From: Geothrix oryzisoli
GTDB taxonomy: Bacteria; Acidobacteriota; Holophagae; Holophagales; Holophagaceae
Direction of reading: 5' to 3'
Length of the DNA: 64,000 nt
Assembly (NCBI RefSeq): GCF_022808865.1
Contig: NZ_JAKZLB010000004.1
Coordinates: forward strand, 310,001 to 374,000
The position numbers were made by a program, and so were the translations under genes. Each line of letters opens with the position of its first letter. Within the stretch, counting starts at the first letter, position 1. Of this stretch, positions 56,166 to 63,186 are shown piece after piece. Below the pieces are notes generated by a model that was given only the letters and a program-made list of their open reading frames with translations, was not told the DNA's origin and searched no databases.

Positions 56166-56288
56166 ATGGCCGCCCACTTCCTCCGCCGCCACGATTTCGC
56201 GCACGACCCCTCGATCGACTGGCTGCTGATCCTGGCCGGGGCCCTGTTCGCCTGGCTCTTGTGGCCGGCCACCTCCATCCACCATTGA
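56166..56288 (+). CDS. 40-residue single-helix membrane microprotein
   Basis: A GGAGG five bases before the ATG leads a 40-residue frame: a His/Arg-rich, polar N-terminal part (AAHFLRRHDFAHDPSIDW) and one membrane helix (LLILAGALFAWLLWP), ending SIHH. Function unknown. A second microprotein with the same layout follows 85 bases downstream, so they may be a functional pair. Confidence 0.6.
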   Translation: MAAHFLRRHDFAHDPSIDWLLILAGALFAWLLWPATSIHH

Positions 56289-56373
56289 CCCTTTCAGGAG
56301 GGTTGTGATGGCGCCGGGCAGGTTCGCGACCCATGTTGGGTATGGACCGTGGTCCTCAGGATTGGAGGTCCCC

Positions 56374-56532
56374 ATGACCGCCCATGCCCATCCCCACCCC
56401 CATGGCCATCCCCACTTGCATCCCCAGGTGCCCCTGACCCGGTTCGCCTTGGATCACCCCTACGCCGGCGAATGGGCCCTGGTGACCCTCGGCACCCTGG
56501 CCGCCCTGCTGCTCTGGTACTGGAACCGCTGA
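56374..56532 (+). CDS. 52-residue His-rich membrane microprotein
   Basis: This microprotein starts with eight histidines in alternation with Pro, Ala and Gly (TAHAHPHPHGHPHLHPQ), a likely metal-binding tail, and ends with one membrane helix (ALVTLGTLAALLLWYW). GGAGG lies five bases before the ATG at 56374; a longer frame from 56305 is less likely. Together with the 40-residue neighbour it resembles small accessory subunits of membrane complexes, but nothing identifies the complex. Confidence 0.6.
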   Translation: MTAHAHPHPHGHPHLHPQVPLTRFALDHPYAGEWALVTLGTLAALLLWYWNR

Positions 56533-56599
56533 AACGACCCGCCACCCCCGCCTGGAGGCTCGACAGCCGCCCCCGTTCCGCTAGAATGGAACTTCGCGC

Positions 56600-56674
<75 letters not shown>

Positions 56675-56684
56675 CAAACCCAAG

Positions 56685-56716
56685 AAGAGCCAGGATTTAC
56701 GGATCCTGGCTCTTTT
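56685..56716 (+). terminator. Intrinsic terminator after tRNA-Val
   Basis: AAGAGCCAGGAT and ATCCTGGCTCTT form a 12-bp stem with loop TTACGG and end in a T run (56713-56716), a classical intrinsic terminator for the tRNA transcript. Confidence 0.9.
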
Positions 56717-56955
56717 GCGTACCCCCTCCGCGTCAAAATGGCGTCAAAAACTCCTCCAAGGATTCCGGCGGTCCAGGATGCATGTAGAGGGACGCCAAGC
56801 CGGATCCAAGTCCCTCTTCTCCTCTAAGGGATGAGCTCTTTGCCCAACGGCAGTCTGAATCGTGATCCTTGGTTCGTCCGGATCGGCATGCTCTTCTGCG
56901 CACCATACTGGACGCTTCTTTCTTGAATGAATGAGAAGGCCCTGGAGTACGTGGC
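56717..56955. other. Spacer between tRNA terminator and island genes
   Basis: This 239-base stretch contains GCGTCAAAA twice within 20 bases (56731-56739 and 56743-56751) but no gene I can support. It may hold the remains of an integration event next to the tRNA; no copy of the tRNA 3' end is found downstream within the window. Confidence 0.35.
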
Positions 56956-57762
56956 ATGCCCAAGCTCAGATTCCAAACTGAAACGAGTGAAGCCCGACCT
57001 ATTCCGCCTCAAGGCCTTTTCTCCGTGATGTGTTGGCCTCAAGAACCAGAGAAGATGAAGGGCTTCCTCGGAGTGGAATTCTTCAGGCTCATGGAACAGG
57101 CGGATGCCCAACCTCAATTGAGAGACAATCCCGACTTCATCCAGGGGCTCGAATTCATTCGGAAACAACTCGGGGGCTGGACTTCTATCTCAAACATGCC
57201 TAAATCGCACGAGGTCTTTGCAGATATGAAGAACCGCATGATGCGCGGTAATTGGGTCGGTGGAACCCTCTGCATGGCCTATATCCTCCGGAAGAACCAC
57301 TCCGGGCAGATCGAGGGGGAGATTTCCTTGAGAAGGCTCTGGACGTTCCTCTTCCAAACGAGAAATCAGTACTTCCCAAAACCCCCCAAGAAGGAGGCCC
57401 TGAGAGAAGCCTGGGATGAATTCAAATCTGTAGCCCACCTCTGGGCAGCGAACTTTTTTATCAACCAATGGATGGCAGAAACCCTCGCTGATCGTACGAA
57501 AGAGAGCCTCGTTCATTTGGAGATCCAGTCTCCCACCCAAGAGACCGTTACTGAGATTATCCTCTCTCATCACGTCCCATTAGTGCTGGCGCTGGCGAAG
57601 GACTTTGAAGAATTTGGACTGAACTTCAAACCGTCACATTCACGGAAGCCACTGCTCGATCCAGAACGTCTGTGGACCTTGGAGGATGTTCCAAACAGGA
57701 GTTTTCCATTTCCCAAAATCATCCTGAGTGACCAAATTCTAGAAATATTCAACGACGCCTAG
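56956..57762 (+). CDS. Hypothetical protein of the accessory region
   Basis: I recognise no family. The 268-residue protein is soluble, mixed alpha/beta and rich in Phe and Trp (GTLCMAYILRKNHSGQIEGEISLRRLWTFLFQ, FKSVAHLWAANFFINQWMAETL). No catalytic motif, signal or membrane helix is visible. Codon use and base composition are clearly more A+T-rich than the genes before the tRNA, which suggests horizontal transfer. It is followed by an excisionase-like gene and a rolling-circle Rep gene, so it may be cargo or a partner of that element. Confidence 0.6.
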   Translation: MPKLRFQTETSEARPIPPQGLFSVMCWPQEPEKMKGFLGVEFFRLMEQADAQPQLRDNPDFIQGLEFIRKQLGGWTSISNMPKSHEVFADMKNRMMRGNWVGGTLCMAYILRKNHSGQIEGEISLRRLWTFLFQTRNQYFPKPPKKEALREAWDEFKSVAHLWAANFFINQWMAETLADRTKESLVHLEIQSPTQETVTEIILSHHVPLVLALAKDFEEFGLNFKPSHSRKPLLDPERLWTLEDVPNRSFPFPKIILSDQILEIFNDA

Positions 57763-57784
57763 ACCGGCAAATATGATCGTTTCC

Positions 57785-57840
57785 ACTGTGGGGATGACTC
57801 CCCCCACAGTCATCACTGTTCGCCTCTCTTCCCCCACAGT
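57785..57840. repeat. Inverted/direct CCCCACAGT repeats upstream of the excisionase-like gene
   Basis: Three copies of CCCCACAGT occur within 56 bases: an inverted one at 57785-57793 (ACTGTGGGG), one at 57802-57810 and one at 57832-57840. The first two form a stem of nine pairs with an eight-base loop. They sit 60-115 bases before the start of the AlpA-like gene and could be its operator, or iterons of the element's origin. Confidence 0.5.
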
Positions 57841-57901
57841 TGTGAAATCCTGATGCTTCCTCATGACGCTCGAATGCATCCGAGCCCTTGAGGAGATCCA
57901 C

Positions 57902-58108
57902 ATGGACAACAAAGAAACATCCCCTGCAAAAGCCGCCTACAGCATCGCGGAATTCTGCGGACTCGTGAGCCTGGGCCGGTCGCGGGTCTTTGAAGAGATT
58001 CGCGAGAAGCGCCTTCGCATTGTGAAGGTCGGGCGCAGGACTTTGATTCCTGCGACGGAGGTAAGCGCCTGGCTTGAACGCTTGGCCGGTGAACCGGTTC
58101 GAGCCTAG
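57902..58108 (+). CDS. AlpA/excisionase-like helix-turn-helix protein
   Basis: The 68-residue protein is one MerR-like winged helix of the HTH_17/AlpA type (YSIAEFCGLVSLGRSRVFEEIREKRLRIVKVGRRTLIPATEVSAWLERL). Such proteins act as excisionases or as transcription regulators of mobile elements. GAGGAG six bases before the ATG at 57902 fixes this start; an upstream ATG at 57863 lacks one. It stands directly before the Rep gene and after repeats it may bind. Confidence 0.8.
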   Translation: MDNKETSPAKAAYSIAEFCGLVSLGRSRVFEEIREKRLRIVKVGRRTLIPATEVSAWLERLAGEPVRA

Positions 58109-58126
58109 AACATCGTCGATGAACCT

Positions 58127-58180
58127 GGGGGGCCGCGAGGCCCCCCTAGTCTTGACTAGGGCGCAACATTTTTCGCGCCC
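58127..58180. other. Three consecutive hairpins, candidate rolling-circle nick site
   Basis: Directly before the Rep gene, three hairpins are packed in 54 bases: GGGGGGCC/GGCCCCCC (58127-58146), CCTAGT-CTTG-ACTAGG (58145-58160) and GGGCGC/GCGCCC with a ten-base A/T loop (58159-58180). The loop of the middle hairpin shows CTTG followed by A, the same core as the nick site of pC194-type plasmids. This placement fits a double-strand origin for the HUH protein encoded next. The role is inferred. Confidence 0.55.
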
Positions 58181-58203
58181 GGTCCCTAGGTTTGGGGCAA
58201 CAG

Positions 58204-60123
58204 ATGACTTGGCAATTCAGGAATCAATCCACAGGAAGTCGGCCTCATCCGCTAGAGGTTGCTGAAGCTCTGAGCCTCAGCATTGAACAGGATCTCCAGA
58301 AGCGGGTGCTTGATCCCAACAGCGCGGTTGATCTCCTCGCCTTGGCCCGCATGGGGAGGCGATGGGGGTACTTCGAGGCCGCTGCGGGGGCCGAGAAGAG
58401 TTCTGGTCCTCACCATCGCCTTCCTCTGGAGGAAGTGGCGCGTTGGATTCGGGATCAAGTGAGCCCCTATCCAGACCTCTTCAAAGAGGTGGTTGAGGCC
58501 TGTAAAGCACTCGAAAAAAGATTTCTACTGGCTGATGTCAAGCGCCTGGAGAGCTGTGGGACAGTCTGGTGGTCGCAGCATATCGTGCGGGTTTTCTGGA
58601 AAGACCGGCATGGGCACGAGCGCCTCCGGCGGCAGATCGGAATTCATCGCTGTAAACATGCCTGGTGCCCCACTTGTGGGCGCTCACGCCAGGCCCAACT
58701 CACAGCAGAGATCGAACGGATGCTCATTCTGTCGCGAGACTTTGGACTTCATGAAGGGCATGGGCGATTGGTTACGTTGACTGTTCCGAATGGGCGTTGC
58801 ATCTACACCTTGAGAGAACAGGCACACAAAGCCTTTGCAAAACTTCAGCGAACAAGATGGTGGAACCGGTTCGCCTTTGGTTGGGTGCGTGGATCGGAAG
58901 TGGTGACAGGACAGGATGGAGACTGGAACCTGCATGTGCACCTGCTTGTTATTTTTTGGGCACCAAAGGTGAGCTATCAACAGCTCGGGAGAGTGTGGAC
59001 CCAGGAGCTTGGAGGTACCCGCGAGAATGGCCGGAGGTTCGTTGTTGATTGTGAAAGTCTCGAATCCAAACGCTGGGGCCGGAAGGATGGTCGACCCGGG
59101 GATTTGAAAAGACGGGGCGGCCTCGTCAGGGCCGCCCGATATATCTTCAAATACCTAACCAAGGCCGAGGACCTCAAGAACCTTCGTGGAGGGCCAGGGG
59201 GATTGGCCCATCTGGTTGGAGCTACGAAAGGCCTGCGCAAATTCTCCGTTGGAGGAGGTTGCTCTGTGCTTCGGAGGGCGGCCAATACACTTCTTCCATC
59301 ACGAATGTTCCAGGCTGAAGAAGCTCTCGCAGGTACCTACCTGAACCAGGGCCGGCCGCCATGGCGTGTCGAGGTGGTCAACCCGGAAACCGGGGAAATT
59401 CGAGATGGACCTCCGGAACGCCTGAAGGACCCTCGTCAGGGGGCTCTGGAGCGGTGGGGGGAGATCTTGGAGACCAATCCCATACCGACCCAAGGGCAGG
59501 CTCTCCCGGGTCGTGTGGTGGGGGTTCCCTGTGGACCCCGGGGAAGGTACCGACGCGCTGGCGTAATGCCTCTTGCAGGCCTTGGTCCCACAGTCGTGGA
59601 ATTTGAACGAAGGGGGAATGCATCAATCTGCGGTGTCCGCGCACTCTTGGGAGAATGGAAGGTGAAACGTTGGCAAGAGCAAAGCCAGAAGAGCGCAAGG
59701 ACCCTCAAATTTGCCGCTGTCCTGCCATCAAAGCGCTACAGCTGGGGGAGGGCCCAAGCAGCCATTAAGGCGGCCCTGGCGCATGGGGCAGATGGCTGGA
59801 CCAACATGCGCCTAGCAGCGAATAGGGAAGCCAGCTCTATTCTCTTGGACCCCCTTGCGCGTTTGGATGCCCATCGTGCCCTGATGGCGAACCTTCCCAA
59901 CACCGAGGATCAAGCAAAAGTAGAGGTTAAGAATGCATGCGATTTGGCCAAGGAGCGAATCCAGGACCTAGCCTATGAACAATTCGCGGATGGCCATGCG
60001 AATGCGCACCTTGAAAACCTCCTGCATCTCGTAAGACACCCCAATACTTGCTGGAAGGCCCTTGCACTCGATCAGCACCCCCTCCCTCCACTGGCAATCA
60101 CGGGAGTTGACGTATCTCGTTAA
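58204..60123 (+). CDS. HUH-endonuclease rolling-circle Rep protein
   Basis: The 639-residue protein has the hallmarks of a Rep_1-type replication initiator: a zinc-finger-like RCKHAWCPTCGRSRQAQ (Cys150, Cys155, Cys158), motif 1 RLVTLTVPNG (188-197), the HUH motif WNLHVHLLV (His244, His246) and motif 3 ARYIFKYLTK (313-320) with candidate catalytic tyrosines Tyr313 and Tyr317. Such enzymes nick one DNA strand, stay covalently bound through Tyr and start rolling-circle replication or transposition. It is much longer than plasmid Reps (250-330 residues). The C-terminal half (about 330-639) has no helicase motif I can see. It is preceded by packed hairpins. Confidence 0.82.
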   Translation: MTWQFRNQSTGSRPHPLEVAEALSLSIEQDLQKRVLDPNSAVDLLALARMGRRWGYFEAAAGAEKSSGPHHRLPLEEVARWIRDQVSPYPDLFKEVVEACKALEKRFLLADVKRLESCGTVWWSQHIVRVFWKDRHGHERLRRQIGIHRCKHAWCPTCGRSRQAQLTAEIERMLILSRDFGLHEGHGRLVTLTVPNGRCIYTLREQAHKAFAKLQRTRWWNRFAFGWVRGSEVVTGQDGDWNLHVHLLVIFWAPKVSYQQLGRVWTQELGGTRENGRRFVVDCESLESKRWGRKDGRPGDLKRRGGLVRAARYIFKYLTKAEDLKNLRGGPGGLAHLVGATKGLRKFSVGGGCSVLRRAANTLLPSRMFQAEEALAGTYLNQGRPPWRVEVVNPETGEIRDGPPERLKDPRQGALERWGEILETNPIPTQGQALPGRVVGVPCGPRGRYRRAGVMPLAGLGPTVVEFERRGNASICGVRALLGEWKVKRWQEQSQKSARTLKFAAVLPSKRYSWGRAQAAIKAALAHGADGWTNMRLAANREASSILLDPLARLDAHRALMANLPNTEDQAKVEVKNACDLAKERIQDLAYEQFADGHANAHLENLLHLVRHPNTCWKALALDQHPLPPLAITGVDVSR

Positions 60124-60241
60124 GTGGCACGCATGCTCCATGGAAGTCCCCCCGCGATGTGGTCGTCGTGCGGAGCGTGCCTCAGCGATTTACCTAGTCT
60201 GATACTTGGTCCCTCCGGGGATTCACATGGTTTTCATGCGA
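60124..60241. other. Spacer between Rep gene and repeat array
   Basis: I see no gene, promoter or strong hairpin in this stretch. Its last part (from about 60220) already resembles two very degenerate units of the 11-bp repeat that follows. Confidence 0.35.
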
Positions 60242-60421
60242 CTCCAACACGGTTCCAACACAGCTCCAACACGGTTCGAACCTGGTTCCAACGCGGTTCG
60301 AACACGACCCGAACACGATCGGCTCATACACCGCTCGCACATGGCTCGCATACGGCCCGTGCATAGCTCGCACACGGCCCGTGCACAGCTCGCACACGAC
60401 TCACGTACCGCTCGTACACGG
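60242..60421. repeat. Degenerate 11-bp direct repeat array in two blocks
   Basis: Seven units of 11 bp (consensus YTCSAACACGG) run from 60242 to 60318. After a 15-base interruption, eight more units (consensus CTCGCACACGG, alternating with CCCGTGCACAG) run from 60334 to 60421. Because the period is 11 bases, all three frames stay open and give false reading frames. The spacing is close to one DNA turn, as in plasmid centromeres such as R1 parC (11-bp repeats in two blocks). No parM/parR-like genes are next to it. Confidence 0.8.
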
Positions 60422-60423
60422 CT

Positions 60424-60829
60424 CTACACCACTGGCAGTATTAACTCAGGCCCATCATTCCTGGGGTTCCCCACGGCCTTCCCCACTGGATGGGCTGCCA
60501 TCAGATCCGGGGGGATAAGGGACAAGCATGGGCTGGACCTCTTTAACCTGAGCTGCTTGGTCGAGCCAGGGGCCCACGCGTCCTTGGGCAGGATTGCGGG
60601 CATCCGGTTATGGATTCCGGCCATTAGTTCGTTCGTTTCCCTGGTGACGATGCAGGCGCTAATCATGACCTCGCCATTCAGCCCCTGCCAATCCTCCAAC
60701 AAGCTCACGAACGCGAAGAGCTCTCCATCGATGGGGTGGATATTGAACGGCTGTTTCTCCTTAGGGGACCAGCCCGAAGGCTTCCGTCAGGCTCTCGGCG
60801 CTAAAGGTGAAGGTGTAGCGGCCGCACAT
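60424..60829 (-). pseudogene. SRAP-domain (YedK/HMCES-like) pseudogene with central deletion
   Basis: SRAP proteins crosslink to abasic sites in single-stranded DNA through Cys2. The minus strand begins MCGRYTFTFSAESLTEAFGLVP (60829-60764), a typical start with the catalytic Cys, then hits a stop. In another frame, the C-terminal half continues (EKQPFNIHPIDGELFAF, TRETNELMAGIHNRMPAILP, GNPRNDGPELI). Around 70 central residues are missing and the two parts are out of frame, so the gene is dead. Intact homologues are about 220 residues. It marks decay in the accessory region. Confidence 0.8.
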
Positions 60830-61160
60830 AGGATGGACGATGCCCGGAATCCACATTCATGGTTCAGAACTGCTTTGCCAACATGCCGCATTCGAGGAGC
60901 TACCTGGGCTTTCTCATCTGTCACGTATCGAGTGCAAGACTGGGCAAGCAAGTTCGAGGCCCCCTCGATTTGTTAGCCCCTGCCTTTTATTCATACCCTC
61001 CGTCTACCGGAGATGTCCGCATGCGCTTTCCAACCCCGGGACAGACGAGACCCCGGCATGGGCGGCTCGTCAAGACTGATGCCGTTTCAACCGGAAAATT
61101 TAGGATTGCCCTAAATGTTTAAGTGATGTTCGGGTTTGATATGATGAATCCTGTGTCCCC
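60830..61160. other. Gene-poor accessory spacer
   Basis: No supportable gene lies here on either strand. Short frames on the plus strand run antisense to or beyond the pseudogene and show no family features. The base composition drifts toward A+T at the right-hand side, approaching the integron cassettes. Confidence 0.35.
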
Positions 61161-61231
61161 TAGGCCCATCCTATTATTCGTTTAGGCGAACCTGCCGGGT
61201 CTTAGGCCTATCCCCTTATTCAAAGTTAGGC
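61161..61231 (+). repeat. Two direct repeats ending in the integron core (attI-like or old attC remnant)
   Basis: Two similar 27-29-base segments start TAGGCC(C/T)ATCC and continue with TTATTC; the first (61161-61187) ends TTTAGGC and the second (61203-61231) ends GTTAGGC, the integron crossover core. The second core sits 20 bases before the first cassette gene, the usual position. The segment could be attI, which often has direct repeats, or a degenerate attC. No integrase is seen within the window. Confidence 0.5.
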
Positions 61232-61251
61232 ATCCCCTCATCAGGTGAAAC

Positions 61252-62541
61252 ATGTCCTCGCCTCTTACGGACCTAGACGAATTGGTACTTTCTTGTCGGG
61301 ACGAAAGGGCTAAGGCATACCTCTTTGAAGCTGTCTCAAGCTATCGTGCTGGGGCATTTAGGTCTGCGATTGTTGGGACCTGGATCGCCGTGTGTTTCGA
61401 CATCATCGACAAAATTCGCGAACTCTCAATAGCAGGTGACACCGAAGCAGAAAAACAGGCTGAAGAGCTTGAAAAAATTAGAAAAGAAGGCGACATCTCT
61501 AGGGCACTCAGGTTTGAGAAGGATCTACTGGTGCTCGCACGAGATCGTTTTGAGCTACTATCGCCTATCGAATTTATCGATTTAGAAAGGCTTCAAACAG
61601 ATAGAAATAGATGCGCGCATCCATCCTTGGTTGCGGAAGACCAGGCGTATGCGCCTTCAGCAGAGCTTGCAAGAGCTCACATACATTCTGCAGTTACACA
61701 TCTCCTCCAACACCCACCGGCGCAAGGGAAATATGCTTTGCAGCGCCTTACAAACGAAGTTGATTCCGAATATTTTCCTACGAAAGAATCACAGGCCATC
61801 ATTGCATTCTCTTCTGGCCCGCTCCGGAAGCCAAGAGAATCACTCGTTCGCAACTTTACAATCGTACTCATTAAAAAAATGGTTAAAGAAGACCTCGACT
61901 ATAAGCAACGATACAAAATCACTGCTGCGTTATCAGCAATATCTAAAATGCATCCAGGTCACTATCACAATACCATCGCATCTAAGCTATCCCATCTGAT
62001 TCGCGCATTAGATGACACTGAATTAATTCGTGCGATTCATCTCCTAACTTTTGGTGTTCCAGATTGTTGGGGAAATCTTGAATTGGATATTCAACAACGA
62101 CTACAAAACTACGTAAAAATGCTTCCGTCAGATACTTTTGAAGAGATCGAAGGCATCCTATCTTTCGAACCATTGCGGGCCATTGCCGAAGAACGGGTGA
62201 ATCGAGCAACACGTGATGACTTCAAGAATACCTATTTCTTTGAACTCCCGGGGCAAATTGCAGATCGCTTGATTGACCTGTATCTATCCTCTCGGTCCTT
62301 CGATCAGGCCAATGCGCTTGGCAAACAACTCATGATGAATGCCAGTGATTTAACCCCTGTCCATATACATCGCATCCTCGAAGGTGTTCAAAACAATAGC
62401 GAAGTACGATACAGTTTTGAACTTAATCCTCTGATTACTTCGATTCGTGCTCGAAAACAAATTCCAGAATCCGAACTCGACGATCTTCTTGCCAGCAATG
62501 GGCTATCAGAGTTTGTCTCTGTAGGGTCCCAGGATGCCTAA
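61252..62541 (+). CDS. HEPN-domain-like protein encoded by an integron cassette
   Basis: The 429-residue protein starts with a HEPN-like helical region (KAYLFEAVSSYRAGAFRSAIVGTWIAVCFDIIDKIREL) and has the R-x4-H motif RNRCAH at residues 118-123 (Arg118, His123), the active-site signature of HEPN ribonucleases. The C-terminal 280 residues are helical and not recognised. Many HEPN proteins are toxins or antiviral RNases. The gene lies inside an integron cassette: the core GTTAGGC is 20 bases upstream, and the stop codon overlaps the attC start. Base composition is strikingly A+T-rich versus the chromosome. The fold is inferred from pattern, not alignment. Confidence 0.7.
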   Translation: MSSPLTDLDELVLSCRDERAKAYLFEAVSSYRAGAFRSAIVGTWIAVCFDIIDKIRELSIAGDTEAEKQAEELEKIRKEGDISRALRFEKDLLVLARDRFELLSPIEFIDLERLQTDRNRCAHPSLVAEDQAYAPSAELARAHIHSAVTHLLQHPPAQGKYALQRLTNEVDSEYFPTKESQAIIAFSSGPLRKPRESLVRNFTIVLIKKMVKEDLDYKQRYKITAALSAISKMHPGHYHNTIASKLSHLIRALDDTELIRAIHLLTFGVPDCWGNLELDIQQRLQNYVKMLPSDTFEEIEGILSFEPLRAIAEERVNRATRDDFKNTYFFELPGQIADRLIDLYLSSRSFDQANALGKQLMMNASDLTPVHIHRILEGVQNNSEVRYSFELNPLITSIRARKQIPESELDDLLASNGLSEFVSVGSQDA

Positions 62542-62658
62542 CCCTCCGCTTAACTCGGACCCCGCCTGCATTGCATCCCCTCCCTCTCAAACTCCCGCTT
62601 CCTCGGCTCCGCTCAGCGCCTCGGTGCAGGCGGGGCCGGTTAGCTTCATTCGTTAGGC
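62536..62658 (+). other. Integron attC recombination site (complete)
   Basis: The 123-base site runs from GCCTAAC (R'', 62536-62542, overlapping the stop of the HEPN gene) to GTTAGGC (R', 62652-62658). Internal arms pair perfectly over CCCCGCCTGCA/TGCAGGCGGGG, with outer TTAACTCGG and CCGGTTAGC as the L boxes. This fits the imperfect hairpin recognised by the integron integrase in single-stranded form. The terminal loop is long and pyrimidine-rich, as in large chromosomal-integron attC sites. Confidence 0.88.
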
Positions 62659-62685
62659 AGCTTCATCAACCAAACAGGAGTAGTC

Positions 62686-63018
62686 ATGGCGCGATTGACC
62701 AGATTTCTTCTTGTTGTTGTTCTCGCCGCTTTCACGGCCACCCAAGCTCACGCTTGCGATAAGGCTGCTGCGAAAAAGGCCTTGGCCAAGATGCGCCCGT
62801 ATATCGTCGCCAGTGTCGCAGTAGAAGACGGGTGGGTGGTAGTCACCCTTGGACAGGACTACTTCTCCTGGTCCGACCGGCAAACGGAAGGGATCGTCAC
62901 CACGTATGCAAACGCTGATGCCTGCGTAACAGGCCAAGCTCGAAGTTTAGAATTCCGTTCTCCATCGGGGAAATTGGTGGCTCGTGCCGACCGGCTTCGC
63001 GGTATTCAAATGAAATAG
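62686..63018 (+). CDS. Small secreted protein in the second integron cassette
   Basis: The 110-residue precursor has a signal peptide (RLTRFLLVVVLAAFTATQAHA) and an 86-residue mature part with two Cys (CDKAAAKKALAKM and ADACVTGQ) that could form a disulfide. No family is recognised. AGGAG six bases before the ATG. The gene starts 28 bases after the crossover core and ends 17 bases before a truncated attC, so it is a bona fide cassette cargo gene. Confidence 0.75.
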   Translation: MARLTRFLLVVVLAAFTATQAHACDKAAAKKALAKMRPYIVASVAVEDGWVVVTLGQDYFSWSDRQTEGIVTTYANADACVTGQARSLEFRSPSGKLVARADRLRGIQMK

Positions 63019-63034
63019 CATTGTGGCCCAAGTT

Positions 63035-63115
63035 GCCTAACCCTCCGCTCAACTCGGACCCCGCCTACATTGCCTTCCGCTCTTTCTCTTCGTTTCGCTT
63101 CCTCGGCTCTGCTCA
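63035..63115 (+). other. Truncated integron attC site
   Basis: The left part, from GCCTAAC at 63035, is nearly identical to the complete attC over the first 30 bases (GCCTAACCCTCCGCT, AACTCGGACCCCGCCT) and again near GCTTCCTCGGCTC. After about 63115 the similarity stops: the L' and R' boxes, ending GTTAGGC, are absent. The array was cut here and joined to unrelated sequence carrying a gene on the other strand. Confidence 0.75.
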
Positions 63116-63186
63116 AGTCAGGCACTAATACCGTTGAGATACGGATTGCCTTTCATTTTGCGCGGGAAAAACTTTCCATACATGAA

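Noticed and set aside
60242-60421. CRISPR array
   Set aside because: The units are 11 bp, contiguous and without spacers, and no cas genes are present.
60206-60976. Plus-strand frame through the 11-bp repeats
   Set aside because: An 11-bp period keeps all frames open; the product is a repeat-driven peptide followed by the antisense of the SRAP pseudogene.
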